A stretch of 64,000 nucleotides of DNA from Phytobacter diazotrophicus (GCA_004346725.1 SMDE01000001.1:434001-498000); one strand, 5' to 3'. Positions 42,813 through 52,390 are shown, counted from the first letter of the stretch. Made by a program: numbers and translations. Notes: generated by a model from the sequence alone, not told the origin.

Positions 42813-44240
42813 TTATTTACGTGCGGCCAGCATGGCGGTCAGTTTTTCAACCCACTCTTTGGTTTCAGGGAGATCCTGTACCGGTTGGCTGTAGTGACCG
42901 CGCGTATCCGGTGCGACCGGCGTCGTCGCGTCGATAATCAGTTTGTCGGTAATGCCTGCCGGGCTTGAGCCAGGATCCAGCTCCAGTACCGACATATTCG
43001 GTAACTGCACAAGATCGCCTGCCGGGTTCACTTTTGACGACAGCGCCCACATCACCTGCGGCAGGTTGAACGGGTCAACGTCTTCATCGACCATAATGAC
43101 CATTTTTACATAGCCCAGGCCATGCGGCGTGGTCATGGCGCGCAGGCCCACCGCGCGGGCAAAACCGCCGTAGCGTTTTTTGGTGGAGATGATGGCCAGC
43201 AGGCCGTGGGTGTACATGGCATTCACAGCCTGCACTTCCGGGAACTCAGCTTTTAACTGTTGATACAGGGGGACGCAGGTCGCCGGGCCAATCAGGTAGT
43301 CGATTTCAGTCCACGGCATACCCAGGTAAAGCGATTCAAAAATCGGTTTTGTGCGATAAGAGATTTTATCGATACGCACGACCGTCATATTGCGTCCACC
43401 GGAATAGTGACCGGTAAATTCGCCGAAGGGGCCTTCGATTTCGCGTTTACGCCCCTCGATAACCCCTTCGAGGATCACTTCCGAGCCCCACGGTACATCA
43501 AAACCGGTGAGCGGCGCGGTGGCGATGGGGTAAGGACTTTCGCGCAGCGCCCCGGCCATTTCGTATTCAGACTGATCGTATTTCAGGGGCGTGGCACCCA
43601 TCAGGGTGATGATCGGATCGTTCCCGAGCGTGATCGCAACCGGCAAGTCTTCGCCACGCTCCTCCGCTTTATGCAGATGTAGCGCAATGTCGTGCATCGG
43701 CACCGGCTGCAGGCCCAGTTTGCGTTTGCCTTTCACTTCCATACGGTAGATGCCGACGTTTTGCTTACCAAAATGGTCAGGATCGACCGGATCGCGGGAG
43801 ACAACGCACGCTTTATCAAGATAGAAACCGCCATCGCCATCGTTCAGACGAAACAGCGGCAGGATGTCAAACAGGTTAATCTCTTCACCATCGACGGTAT
43901 TTTCCGCCCACAGCGGATTTGCACGGCGCTCCGGTGCGACAGGGAAGGTATCCCAGCGGCGGATAAACTCGTCAATCTGCTTTTTAACTGGCGTGTTCGA
44001 TGGCAACCCCATAGAGATCGCATGATTCTGCCAGGAACCAATGGTGTTCATTGCCACGCGCGCATCGGTAAAGCCGCGAATATTATCGAACCACAGTGCA
44101 GGCGCGCCGTCGCCGATACGCCCGGTGGCATTGGCCGCCGCCGCAATATCTGGCTCGGCGTTAACCTCTTCACTGATTTTCAGCAGTTGTCCCTGATCAT
44201 CAAGGGCCTGCAAGAAGCTTCGTAAATCATCAAAAGCCAT
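42813..44240 (-). CDS. shdC: Non-oxidative hydroxyarylic acid decarboxylase subunit C (UbiD family)
   Basis: The catalytic UbiD-type decarboxylase, expected to use prenylated FMN made by subunit B to decarboxylate 4-hydroxybenzoate or related phenolic acids. 475 residues from the ATG at 44240, which gives MAFDDLRSFLQALDDQGQL; longer upstream readings cross subunit B. UbiD signatures include PEFGEFTGHYSGGRN-like EGPFGEFTGHYSG near residue 277-289, and the Glu/Arg/Glu active-site segment around it. The start overlaps subunit B by 11 bases. The same three genes with HosA occupy the rpoS-mutS interval of E. coli O157:H7 and Salmonella. Confidence 0.93.
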   Translation of the reverse strand: MAFDDLRSFLQALDDQGQLLKISEEVNAEPDIAAAANATGRIGDGAPALWFDNIRGFTDARVAMNTIGSWQNHAISMGLPSNTPVKKQIDEFIRRWDTFPVAPERRANPLWAENTVDGEEINLFDILPLFRLNDGDGGFYLDKACVVSRDPVDPDHFGKQNVGIYRMEVKGKRKLGLQPVPMHDIALHLHKAEERGEDLPVAITLGNDPIITLMGATPLKYDQSEYEMAGALRESPYPIATAPLTGFDVPWGSEVILEGVIEGRKREIEGPFGEFTGHYSGGRNMTVVRIDKISYRTKPIFESLYLGMPWTEIDYLIGPATCVPLYQQLKAEFPEVQAVNAMYTHGLLAIISTKKRYGGFARAVGLRAMTTPHGLGYVKMVIMVDEDVDPFNLPQVMWALSSKVNPAGDLVQLPNMSVLELDPGSSPAGITDKLIIDATTPVAPDTRGHYSQPVQDLPETKEWVEKLTAMLAARK

Positions 44241-44832
44241 ATTCTTTCTCCTGTGAAAAATGCTGTGCCGCCTGCAGGCCCTCCCAACGGCGTGCTCTGC
44301 TGTGCTCCAGACCAAACTGATCGAGCACGCGGGTCACGATATGCTGGGTAATGTCATCAACAGTCTGCGGATGGTTGTAATACGCGGGCATGGGAGGGAC
44401 CATCGCCACCCCCATGCGGGAAAGCGCTAACATATTTTCTAAATGAATGGTGCTAAGCGGCATTTCACGCGGGACGAGCACCAGTTTGCGGCCCTCTTTG
44501 AGCACCACATCGGCGGCGCGACCAACCAGCCCTTCGGCGTAGCCCGCACGGATACCTGCCAGCGTTTTCATGCTGCAGGGAATAATTATCATGCCGTCGG
44601 TGCGAAACGAGCCTGAGGAGATGGTGGCTGCCTGATCGGCCGGGTTATGAGTGACATCAGCCAGTGCCGCCACTTCGCGGGCAGTCCAGGGCGTTTCCAG
44701 TTCAATAGTGGTTTTCGCCCACTTCGACATCACCAGATGAGTTTCAACCTCTGGCATCTCCCGTAGCGCTTGCAATAACGCCACGCCTAATGGTGCGCCG
44801 GTTGCCCCCGTCATCCCGATTATCAGTTTCAT
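44230..44832 (-). CDS. shdB: Flavin prenyltransferase-type subunit B of hydroxyarylic acid decarboxylase (UbiX family)
   Basis: A UbiX/Pad1-type flavoprotein expected to prenylate FMN for subunit C. The 200-residue product starts MKLIIGMTGATGAPLG, has SSGSFRTDGMIIIPCSMKTLAGI near residues 72-94 and LVLVPREMPLS near residue 119, all UbiX landmarks. It is the first gene of the operon and is transcribed divergently from hosA. An operator-like palindrome lies 17 bp upstream of its start. A separate ubiX for ubiquinone synthesis is expected elsewhere. Confidence 0.93.
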   Translation of the reverse strand: MKLIIGMTGATGAPLGVALLQALREMPEVETHLVMSKWAKTTIELETPWTAREVAALADVTHNPADQAATISSGSFRTDGMIIIPCSMKTLAGIRAGYAEGLVGRAADVVLKEGRKLVLVPREMPLSTIHLENMLALSRMGVAMVPPMPAYYNHPQTVDDITQHIVTRVLDQFGLEHSRARRWEGLQAAQHFSQEKEYGF

Positions 44833-44848
44833 TCACCACCTCAATCAT

Positions 44849-44864
44849 CGTTCGTATGCGAACG
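44849..44864. promoter_or_regulatory. HosA operator-like inverted repeat
   Basis: CGTTCG-TATG-CGAACG is a palindrome between shdB and hosA. A second related sequence, TGTTCGTATACATGC, lies at 44906-44920. The core GTTCGTAT-CGAAC resembles the site reported for HosA in E. coli. Placement close to the shdB start suits repression. Confidence 0.75.
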
Positions 44865-45003
44865 TTTTGAAATAACCTACTCCTGAGGATCGTCACAGAC
44901 AAGATTGTTCGTATACATGCGCATTTTTTGCTAAAAAAAGTCGCGTTAAAATTCGGCAAGTTAATGGCTATCATAGGGAGGAGAAACCCATAACGGAGCA
45001 TTC

Positions 45004-45408
45004 ATGGAGTTAAGAAAAGAGGCCTTTCACCTGCTACGTCAGCTATTCCAGCAGCACACGGCGCGCTGGCAACAGGTACTGCCGGAACTGACCAAACCAC
45101 AATATGCGGTGATGCGTTCTATTGCCGAAAATCCCGGTATTGAACAGGTCGCCCTGACGGAGGTGGCGGTCAGCACGAAAGCGACCCTCGCGGAAATGCT
45201 CAGCCGTATGGAGACGCGTGGTCTGGTCCGCCGTGAGCACGATCCGGACGATAAACGACGCCGTTTTTTATTTTTGACCGAGGAAGGTGAAGCGGTGCTG
45301 CAAGCGAGCATCCCGGTGGGTAATGGTGTGGACGCAGAGTTTCTTGGCAAGTTAAGCGAGGAAGAACGTGAGCAATTCACCCAGCTTGTTCGTCGGATGA
45401 TGCGCTGA
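45004..45408 (+). CDS. hosA: HosA, MarR-family regulator of hydroxyarylic acid decarboxylase
   Basis: A repressor whose binding to the shd promoter is relieved by 4-hydroxybenzoate in E. coli. It is 134 residues, winged-helix MarR fold, with the DNA-recognition region EVAVSTKATLAEMLSRMETRGLV near residues 52-74 and the wing DPDDKRRRFLFLTEEG near 80-95. It is divergent from shdBCD with the operator between. The ATG follows CGGAG. Confidence 0.92.
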   Translation: MELRKEAFHLLRQLFQQHTARWQQVLPELTKPQYAVMRSIAENPGIEQVALTEVAVSTKATLAEMLSRMETRGLVRREHDPDDKRRRFLFLTEEGEAVLQASIPVGNGVDAEFLGKLSEEEREQFTQLVRRMMR

Positions 45409-45422
45409 GTCAGTAGGGAAGG

Positions 45423-45454
45423 GCAGGAAACAAACCGGATGGAGTGTTTCCTGC
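45423..45454. terminator. Hairpin between convergent hosA and osmC
   Basis: Perfect ten-base stem GCAGGAAACA/TGTTTCCTGC with a 12-base loop. It has no T-run but lies exactly between two convergent genes. Confidence 0.5.
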
Positions 45455-45467
45455 AAAATACGACGTA

Positions 45468-45896
45468 TTAGTTCAGCGTGTATTCCAGCGAGATTTCCGC
45501 ATTTAATACTTTCGATACCGGACAACCGGCTTTGGCTTTCTGAATGGCTTCATCAAATTTAGCAGGGTCGGCACCCGGTACTTTTACCGCACTTTTCAGG
45601 GCGACTTTGGTAATCGCGAACCCGCCGTCAACCTGGTCCAGCCTGACGGTTGCCGTTGTGTCGATACTGTCTGCCGTGTAGCCTACTTCGCCCAGAATGA
45701 GCGAAAGCGCCATTGAGAAACAGGCCGCATGTGCCGCGCCGATCAGCTCTTCCGGGTTAGTCCCCTGAACGCCTTCGAAACGGGTGTTGAAGCCATAAGG
45801 AAGTTCTTTAAGGGCACCGCTTTCTGTTGAAACAGTCCCTTTCCCACGTTTCAGATCACCTTCCCAGTGAGCCTGCCCTTTCTTGTGAATTGCCAT
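45468..45896 (-). CDS. osmC: OsmC, organic hydroperoxide reductase
   Basis: A thiol peroxidase for organic hydroperoxides, osmotically and RpoS-induced in E. coli. 142 residues from the ATG at 45896 (MAIHKKGQAHWEG); six more codons upstream are possible but not family-like. The two reactive cysteines are in AAHAACFSMAL near residue 59 and KAGCPVSKVL near residue 125. In E. coli K-12 osmC is at a distant locus, so its position between hosA and mutS marks the rearranged rpoS-mutS interval. It is transcribed towards hosA and away from mutS's 3' end. Confidence 0.95.
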   Translation of the reverse strand: MAIHKKGQAHWEGDLKRGKGTVSTESGALKELPYGFNTRFEGVQGTNPEELIGAAHAACFSMALSLILGEVGYTADSIDTTATVRLDQVDGGFAITKVALKSAVKVPGADPAKFDEAIQKAKAGCPVSKVLNAEISLEYTLN

Positions 45897-46003
45897 AGCA
45901 TGGTTCCTTTTCATTATTGAGAGAAATCAGTCGAGACAAATAAAAAGTATAGAAGCCGATATCGGGCTTGCCTGGCATTCGGGGAAATTATTCGATAAAG
46001 CAT

Positions 46004-46026
46004 GGCCCGCAAGGTCATTGCGGGCC
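46004..46026. terminator. Hairpin after mutS
   Basis: GGCCCGCAA pairs with TTGCGGGCC around GGTCA, just downstream of the mutS stop; no clear T-run. Confidence 0.55.
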
Positions 46027-46033
46027 GGGGGAG

Positions 46034-48595
46034 TTAGACGAGGCTTTTCAGGCGGTAAATCCACTCGAGCGCCTGACGCGGCGTGAGGGAATCGGGGTCC
46101 AGATTTTCCAGCGCTTCCATTGCCGGGCTGGTCTCTTCCGGTACGGCTAACAGTGACATCTGCGTACCATCAATCTGCGTGGCGCCGGCACTCGGCGACA
46201 GGCTTTCCAGCTCGCGCAATTTTCCACGCGCGCGCTTGATCACCTCTTTAGGAACACCTGCCAGTGCGGCAACCGCCAGACCATAGCTTTTGCTCGCCGC
46301 ACCATCCTGCACGCTGTGCATAAAGGCTATGGTGTCGCCATGTTCCAGTGCGTCAAGATGGACATTGGCCACGCCTTCCATTTTCTCTGGCAACTGGGTC
46401 AGTTCGAAATAGTGTGTGGCGAACAATGTCAACGCTTTGATTTTATTGGCCAGATTCTCTGCACAGGCCCAGGCCAGCGACAGACCGTCGTAGGTAGAGG
46501 TGCCGCGACCAATTTCATCCATCAGCACCAGGCTGTTTTCCGTAGCGTTATGCAGGATATTGGCCGTTTCGGTCATCTCCACCATAAAGGTCGACCGCCC
46601 GCTTGCCAGATCATCTGCCGCGCCCACACGCGTAAAGATGCGATCAATAGGGCCAATTTCCACCTTCTGCGCCGGAACGTAGCTGCCGATATACGCCAGC
46701 AACGCGATCAGCGCCGTCTGGCGCATGTAGGTACTTTTACCGCCCATATTCGGCCCGGTAATGATTAGCATCCTGCGCTGGGGCGAAAGGTTCAAAGGGT
46801 TGGCGATAAACGGTTCATTGAGCACACGCTCCACGACCGGGTGACGGCCTTCAACAATACGGATACCCGGTTTATCGCTGAATGTCGGACAGCAGTAGTT
46901 CAGCGTGTCCGCACGCTCTGCCAGGTTGACCAGCACGTCCAGCTCTGCCAGCGCCGTGGCGCTCTGCTGCAAATCGCCAAGGTGTGGAAGCAATTTGTCG
47001 AACAGTTCATCATAAAGCTGTTTTTCCAGCGCCAGCGCTTTGCCTTTTGAGGTCAGAACCTTGTCTTCATACTCTTTCAGTTCAGGAATAATGTAGCGCT
47101 CAGCATTTTTAAGCGTCTGACGGCGAACATAGTGAATGGGGGCAAGATGGCTCTGCCCGCGGCTAATCTGAATGTAATAGCCGTGTACGGCGTTATAGCC
47201 GACTTTAAGGGTATCGAGACCGAGCTTTTCGCGCTCGCGAATTTCCAGCCTGTCGAGGTAGTCCGTTGCGCCGTCTGCCAGCGCTCGCCACTCATCGAGC
47301 TCGGCGTTGTACCCCGGCGCGATAACGCCGCCATCGCGCACCAGCACCGGCGGGGCATCAATGATGGCGCGTTCCAGCAGTTCACATAGCTCCGTAAACT
47401 CACCCATTTTTTCCCGCAGGTTTTGCACCGGTTCGCTCTTCACCTGCGCCAGTTGGGCGCGCAGCTCCGGCAGTTGCTGGAACGCATGGCGCATGCGCGC
47501 GAGGTCGCGGGGTCTGGCGGTTCGCAGTGCCAGACGGGCAAGAATACGTTCCAGATCGCCAACCTGACGCAGTACTGGCTGCAATTCGCCGGTGTTTTCC
47601 TGCAATGCGCCAATGGTCTGCTGACGTTCCAGAAGGGTTTTGGTATCGCGTACCGGCATATGCAGCCAGCGTTTGAGCATACGGCTACCCATCGGCGTGA
47701 CCGTGCAGTCGAGCACGGATGCGAGGGTGTTTTCGATACCGCCCGCCAGGTTCTGGGTTATTTCCAGGTTGCGGCGCGTGGCGGCATCCATAATGATGCT
47801 GTCCTGCTGGCGCTCCATGGTGATGGAACGAATGTGGGGCAGGGCGGTGCGCTGGGTATCTTTGACATACTGCAACAGACAACCCGCAGCGCAGAGGCCG
47901 CGCGGGGCATTTTCCACACCAAAGCCAACCAGATCGCGGGTACCAAATTGCAGATTGAGCTGCTGGCGTGCGGTGTCGATTTCAAATTCCCATAGTGGGC
48001 GACGACGCAGGCCACGACGCCCTTCAATCAGCGATGTTTCGGCGAAGTCTTCGGCATAAAGCAACTCAGCAGGGTTAGTGCGCTGCAGTTCTGCCGCCAT
48101 GGTTTCACGGTCAGCGGGTTCACTGACGCGAAAACGCCCGGAGCTAATATCCAGCGTGGCATAGCCAAACCCTTTGCTGTCCTGCCAGATGGCCGCCAGC
48201 AAGTTGTCCTGACGCTCCTGCAATAACGCTTCGTCGCTGATGGTGCCGGGGGTGACAATACGCACCACTTTGCGCTCAACCGGCCCTTTGCTGGTGGCCG
48301 GATCGCCGATTTGCTCGCAAATGGCGACCGATTCACCCAGGCTGACCAGTTTTGCCAGGTAGTTCTCTACCGCGTGATGCGGCACCCCGGCCATCGGGAT
48401 GGGTTCACCTGCGGAAGCGCCGCGTTTTGTCAACGAGATGTCCATCAACTGAGATGCACGTTTCGCATCATCATAAAACAGCTCGTAAAAGTCGCCCATG
48501 CGATAGAAGAGCAGGATATCCGGATGCTGCGCTTTCAATTTCAGATACTGCTGCATCATTGGGGTGTGGGCGTCGAAATTCTCTAGTGTACTCAT
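46034..48595 (-). CDS. mutS: DNA mismatch repair protein MutS
   Basis: Recognises base mismatches and small loops and recruits MutL. 853 residues, as in E. coli. The mismatch-binding Phe36-Tyr-Glu38 lies in MGDFYELF, the Walker A motif is [13 protein letters not shown] near residue 614, and [13 protein letters not shown] and the helix-turn-helix region follow. No frame break is visible, so a mutator state is not indicated. The 5' side (48.6 kb) is where conserved gene order ends and accessory genes begin. Confidence 0.98.
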   Translation of the reverse strand: MSTLENFDAHTPMMQQYLKLKAQHPDILLFYRMGDFYELFYDDAKRASQLMDISLTKRGASAGEPIPMAGVPHHAVENYLAKLVSLGESVAICEQIGDPATSKGPVERKVVRIVTPGTISDEALLQERQDNLLAAIWQDSKGFGYATLDISSGRFRVSEPADRETMAAELQRTNPAELLYAEDFAETSLIEGRRGLRRRPLWEFEIDTARQQLNLQFGTRDLVGFGVENAPRGLCAAGCLLQYVKDTQRTALPHIRSITMERQQDSIIMDAATRRNLEITQNLAGGIENTLASVLDCTVTPMGSRMLKRWLHMPVRDTKTLLERQQTIGALQENTGELQPVLRQVGDLERILARLALRTARPRDLARMRHAFQQLPELRAQLAQVKSEPVQNLREKMGEFTELCELLERAIIDAPPVLVRDGGVIAPGYNAELDEWRALADGATDYLDRLEIREREKLGLDTLKVGYNAVHGYYIQISRGQSHLAPIHYVRRQTLKNAERYIIPELKEYEDKVLTSKGKALALEKQLYDELFDKLLPHLGDLQQSATALAELDVLVNLAERADTLNYCCPTFSDKPGIRIVEGRHPVVERVLNEPFIANPLNLSPQRRMLIITGPNMGGKSTYMRQTALIALLAYIGSYVPAQKVEIGPIDRIFTRVGAADDLASGRSTFMVEMTETANILHNATENSLVLMDEIGRGTSTYDGLSLAWACAENLANKIKALTLFATHYFELTQLPEKMEGVANVHLDALEHGDTIAFMHSVQDGAASKSYGLAVAALAGVPKEVIKRARGKLRELESLSPSAGATQIDGTQMSLLAVPEETSPAMEALENLDPDSLTPRQALEWIYRLKSLV

Positions 48596-48938
48596 CAGTT
48601 TATGATGTCCATTTTCTTAAATTTTAATGAGTTAGTGATGTTTGTTGTTCTCATTGAGTTTCACGTCTCATTGATTTTCATGAATGCCGGGGCATTTCAT
48701 AAATGCGCAGATTGCATGATAACGGAGTCTGTGAGGGAGGAAAACCAGAGGGAAGGCTGCTGTCGTTTAAAACGAGAGAAATGATGAGGTCTGGTGACAA
48801 AGATAGGGCTGATATTAGCGAAATTTGTGGTTAACGTGTCTCCTGTGGTGCGACTGGGGTTAAGTCTTATTTCTACCGCTACACGAGCCCTGTGACTGGA
48901 AAACTTGCTCGGGTCAAAATTGGCAACTTCCCGCAGAC
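48596..48938. other. Intergenic region upstream of mutS
   Basis: About 340 bp between the mutS start and the insertion-sequence remnant. It contains scattered short frames without recognisable product. The mutS promoter must lie in its left part; no confident boxes were found. Confidence 0.35.
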
Positions 48939-49054
48939 TGGACTGACCCCACCCCGGTAGACGATTCTGCCCTATAGTTTGAGCATAGGGGGAGCATATG
49001 GGCACACCACGATTTACACCTGAATTTAAGGAAGAAGCCGTCCGTCAGATAACA
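48939..49054 (+). mobile_element. IS3-family remnant (left end and start of orfA)
   Basis: From TGGACTGACCCC, which looks like a terminal inverted repeat, to the first 19 codons of an IS3-family transposase orfA. The ATG at 48998 gives MGTPRFTPEFKEEAVRQIT, the typical N-terminus of that family; after the threonine the similarity stops and unrelated sequence follows. Only about 115 bp remain. The right boundary lies inside the 3' end of the MocR-type gene on the opposite strand. Confidence 0.75.
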
Positions 49055-50480
49055 GCGCTGACAACCGTTTCACCGCCGCATGTGCTTCTTCCGCACTGGT
49101 AAAATTGGTAAATCCCATCAATAGCCCGTTTTGCGGCGGGGTGCCTGCATCCCATTCACTGAGCGCCTTGACACCCAGCCCTGCCGCCAGCGCCGCCGTT
49201 GCCAGTGCTTTATCGGATTGATGTTCATTCAGGTAAGCCAGAACCTGTATTCCCCCGGCCTGTGGCTGGATATGCAGAGAGGAGCCGAAAACACGTTCAA
49301 GTGCCTCTACAAGATAACCGCGCCTGATGGCGTACAACTGACGCATTTTGCGCAAATGGCGGGCAAAATGCCCCTGTTGCATAAACGCTGCCACCATCGC
49401 TTGCGGCAGAATCGATCCCGGCCCTGGCCAGTGATTAACGGCCTCGTCAAAGGTCAGTTGCAAAGAGGGGGGCACCACCACGTAGGCCAGGCGTAAGCCG
49501 GGAAAAAGAACCTTACTAAAGGTGCCGGTATAAAGCACACGTTGCTCATGGTCGAGACTTTTCAGGGCCGGGAGTGGGTGGCCGTGGTAGCGGAACTCAC
49601 TGTCGTAGTCATCCTCTATGATCCAGGCGTCTTTTTGGTTCGCCCACGCCAGCAATGCCAGGCGTCGGGGTAAGGACAGCGCGACGCCTGTGGGGCTTTG
49701 GTGGGAAGGGGTGACGACAGCAAAACGGGCGTTCGGTGCCAGTTGCTCCCCGGTGGCAACCTGTAGCCCCTCTTTATCTACCGGAACGGGGGTCAGTGTC
49801 ATGCCCATTTGCTGCAAAAAATATCTGCCGGGAAAATAGCCGGGGTTTTCATACCAGCCTTCGTCACCGCTCCGTAAAACGGTGCGACACAGCAGTTCAA
49901 GCGCCCCCTGATAGCCGATGGTAATAAAGACCTGCTCCGGCGTGCAGGCGATACCGCGAGAAATGCCCAGGTAGGTGGCGATGGCTTCCCGAAGCGGCGC
50001 GTATCCGGCCGGATCGGGCTGAGTCATCACCGTTGACTCAATCAGGCGCAGTGTTTGTGCTGACAGGCGAGACCATATTTTCCGTGGGAACGCGTCCAGC
50101 GCCGGAACACCTGGCTGAAACGGTAAAATATTCCCCGTCAGGCGCGTCTGATACGCCTGTTCCTCAGAGGTTTTGCGTCCCCGCGGCGGACTTCCGGCGT
50201 TCGGCAGCCTCGCCAGTTGGGGGGAAACCTGGGTCCCTGCCGCTCCCTTCGTCACAAGATAGCCTTCGCTCACCAGCATCTGATAAGCCATTTCCACCGT
50301 TCCCCGCGCCACGTGAAGCTCGCTGGCGAGATTACGTATTGATGGCACGCGTTCCCCTGGACGTAACCGACCGGCAGTGATGGCGTCGCGATATCGCTGA
50401 TAAAGCTGCAAATAGAGCGGCGTGTCGGGCTGCCAGGTGGCTTCAGGCATCAGTGCTTTCACGGTCTTTGTCCTGGTCAT
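49026..50480 (-). CDS. MocR/PdxR-type transcriptional regulator (GntR HTH + aminotransferase domain)
   Basis: A PLP-dependent regulator of 484 residues. The N-terminal GntR winged helix (about 18-90) has RPGERVPSIRNLASELHVARGTV; the C-terminal part is a fold-type I aminotransferase with EDDYDSEFRY near residue 290 and the PLP lysine in TGTFSKVLFPG near residue 325. Such proteins often control vitamin B6, GABA or taurine genes, or, in small family members, a neighbouring transporter or enzyme; the effector here is unknown. Its last nine codons (LLSDGRLLP) are read from the antisense of the IS remnant, so the native C-terminus has been replaced. It is divergent from the GNAT gene, its most likely target. 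Confidence 0.9.
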   Translation of the reverse strand: MTRTKTVKALMPEATWQPDTPLYLQLYQRYRDAITAGRLRPGERVPSIRNLASELHVARGTVEMAYQMLVSEGYLVTKGAAGTQVSPQLARLPNAGSPPRGRKTSEEQAYQTRLTGNILPFQPGVPALDAFPRKIWSRLSAQTLRLIESTVMTQPDPAGYAPLREAIATYLGISRGIACTPEQVFITIGYQGALELLCRTVLRSGDEGWYENPGYFPGRYFLQQMGMTLTPVPVDKEGLQVATGEQLAPNARFAVVTPSHQSPTGVALSLPRRLALLAWANQKDAWIIEDDYDSEFRYHGHPLPALKSLDHEQRVLYTGTFSKVLFPGLRLAYVVVPPSLQLTFDEAVNHWPGPGSILPQAMVAAFMQQGHFARHLRKMRQLYAIRRGYLVEALERVFGSSLHIQPQAGGIQVLAYLNEHQSDKALATAALAAGLGVKALSEWDAGTPPQNGLLMGFTNFTSAEEAHAAVKRLSALLSDGRLLP

Positions 50481-50551
50481 TTAGATAATTCTTGTCACTG
50501 TAGCATAGGTCATTGCGGCGATATATTGCAGCCATCAGACAGGAGAAACGT

Positions 50552-50986
50552 ATGGCGACATTTGAAGTACATAAGGTGGAAAGTGAACGGGCGCTCCATG
50601 CCGCGTACCTGGTGATGCGGGAGTTGCGACCACACCTGACCGATGCAGAGAACTTTATCACTCGCGTTCATCGCCAGGCTGAGAAGGGGTATTGCCTGCT
50701 GGGCATCTGGCAGGAGCAAGAGCTACTGGCTCTGGCGGGCTACCGGATCTCTGAAAATTTGCTGTACGGGCGTTTTCTGTATGTGGATGACCTTGTGACG
50801 GCGCCCCATGCCCGCAGCCTCGGTCTGGGCGCGATATTAATCGATGCTCTGCGTGAAGAGGCGCGGGCTCAGACTTGTACTCACCTGGTGCTGGATACCG
50901 GTTTAGGTAATGCGCTGGGCCAACGTTTCTACTATCGACAAGGCCTGCTGGCGGTAGGTATGCACTTTCGCCAGTCCTTAATATGA
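50552..50986 (+). CDS. GNAT family N-acetyltransferase
   Basis: A 144-residue acetyl-CoA-dependent transferase of unknown substrate. The GNAT core is visible: VDDLVTAPHARSLGLGAILIDAL near residues 83-105 holds the acetyl-CoA loop (here ARSLGLG in place of RGxGxG), followed by LVLDTGLGNALGQRFYYRQGL. The ATG at 50552 follows CAGGAGAAACGT. It is divergent from the MocR regulator and 27 bp upstream of the AhpD-like gene, so the two enzymes probably form one operon. Confidence 0.88.
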   Translation: MATFEVHKVESERALHAAYLVMRELRPHLTDAENFITRVHRQAEKGYCLLGIWQEQELLALAGYRISENLLYGRFLYVDDLVTAPHARSLGLGAILIDALREEARAQTCTHLVLDTGLGNALGQRFYYRQGLLAVGMHFRQSLI

Positions 50987-51013
50987 CGTTTTTTAATAAC
51001 CGGAGATAACCTG

Positions 51014-51448
51014 ATGAGCATCCCACAACGTTTACCCTATTACACCCTTTCCGCGGAAGCGTATAACGGCTTTACTGCGACCAAAAAGGCGCTCAGTAAG
51101 AGCAGCCTCGGGAAAGCGCTGATTGAGTTAGTCTGGCTGCGCATCTCGCAGATTAACGGCTGCGCATTTTGCCTTGAGATGCACGCCAAAGCCCTGCGTG
51201 CCGACGGTGAAAGCGCTGCGCGGCTGGACAGCCTGGCAGGCTGGCGGGTCAGCGAATTATTTAGTGAACGTGAACGTGCCGCCCTCGCGTGGACGGAGTC
51301 GCTGACGCATGTCGATAAAACGCATGCTCCTGACGAAGACTATACCCCTCTGGCGGCCCATTTCAGCGAAGCTGAAATTTCCGATCTGACCTTTGCGATT
51401 GCACTGATGAGCGCATTTAACCGCCTGGCGATCGGCATGCGTCAGTAA
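51014..51448 (+). CDS. Carboxymuconolactone decarboxylase/AhpD-like protein
   Basis: A 144-residue alkylhydroperoxidase AhpD-core protein. The redox CxxC motif is in INGCAFCLEMHAKALR near residues 49-64, with the partner histidine four residues after the second cysteine. Members of this group act as peroxidase partners or simple oxidoreductases; which one cannot be told. It follows the GNAT gene in what looks like one operon governed by the divergent MocR protein. Confidence 0.9.
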   Translation: MSIPQRLPYYTLSAEAYNGFTATKKALSKSSLGKALIELVWLRISQINGCAFCLEMHAKALRADGESAARLDSLAGWRVSELFSERERAALAWTESLTHVDKTHAPDEDYTPLAAHFSEAEISDLTFAIALMSAFNRLAIGMRQ

Positions 51449-51662
51449 TTCGTATGTCCGGCTCAGGGACGTGCCGGAATGCGTACTCTGCATCTCAAAT
51501 GCAGCCCATCCCCGACTCCCTGAGTCCGCTATTTTCGCCTGGCCAATCTCCCGGATACCTGTTGTTCTCCTTTGAAAATCATTTCTGCGATACGAAGCGG
51601 TTCCAGCCGCACGCATGATCGCGTTGAGATGCTTGTTGCACGGCCATGTTGAGTGGCCTATG

Positions 51663-51691
51663 ATTGCAATTGCAACGATTGCATTTGCAAT
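51663..51691. promoter_or_regulatory. MarR-type operator pair upstream of the GST gene
   Basis: Two adjacent palindromes: TTGCAATTGCAA (perfect, 51664-51675) and GATTGCATTTGCAAT (51677-51691). Both also occur upstream of the MarR gene at 54.8 kb. They sit 24 bp before the GST start, a position suited to repression. Confidence 0.72.
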
Positions 51692-51714
51692 CCAATCACG
51701 CAATAAGGATAAAC

Positions 51715-52386
51715 ATGACACAGGTAACCCGCGACCTCGCTTTTTATACGGCGGACACGCCAAACGGGCAAAAAGTCAGCATATTTCTGAAAGAAGCCGG
51801 CCTGGCGTATGAGCAGTTCGATCTTGATCTTGGCAAGGGGGATCAGCATCAACCCGATTTCCTTAAGATCAACCCGATTGGCAAGATCCCCGCGATTGTT
51901 GATCGGCAAACCGGCCTGCGCATTTTTGAGTCGGGTGCCATCCTTTCCTGGCTCTCATCGAAAACGGGGTGTTTGCTGCCCGCGACAGAAGCGGAAAACA
52001 TTGCTGTGCAGCAGTGGCTATTTTTCCAGGTCGGGAGTATCGGCCCAATGCTGGGGCAGTTGTGGTGGTTTTTGCATGGCGCCAAAACGGTCAATGACGA
52101 GGCAATAGCGCGATACCAGGCGCAATCACTGCGCCTGTACCAGGTTGTGGATACGCGGCTCAGTGAGTCTGCTTTCCTCGCCGGTGAAAACTACAGCATT
52201 GCTGATATTGCCGCATTCACCTGGCTGCGAACCTGGGACGAGCTGAGGCTGAACATTATGCCTTACCCGCACCTCAAGCGGTGGCTTCATGTGATCGCCG
52301 CGCGACCGGCAGTACAAGCGGGACTTCATGCGAGTAAGCCGACTTCCAGAGCAACGAGGCAACGATCAACCTCCAGTGAGGAGTAA
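51715..52386 (+). CDS. Glutathione S-transferase
   Basis: A 223-residue cytosolic GST. The N-terminal thioredoxin-like domain ends in the cis-proline and glutathione block INPIGKIPAIVD and FESGAILSWL (about residues 56-83); the all-helical C-terminal domain has YSIADIAAFTWL near residue 160, the N-capping box. It resembles YghU/YfcG-type GSTs but lacks enough detail to assign. The ATG at 51715 follows AATAAGGATAAAC. The SMR gene starts 4 bp after the stop, so the two are co-transcribed. Confidence 0.9.
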   Translation: MTQVTRDLAFYTADTPNGQKVSIFLKEAGLAYEQFDLDLGKGDQHQPDFLKINPIGKIPAIVDRQTGLRIFESGAILSWLSSKTGCLLPATEAENIAVQQWLFFQVGSIGPMLGQLWWFLHGAKTVNDEAIARYQAQSLRLYQVVDTRLSESAFLAGENYSIADIAAFTWLRTWDELRLNIMPYPHLKRWLHVIAARPAVQAGLHASKPTSRATRQRSTSSEE

Positions 52387-52390
52387 GTCT

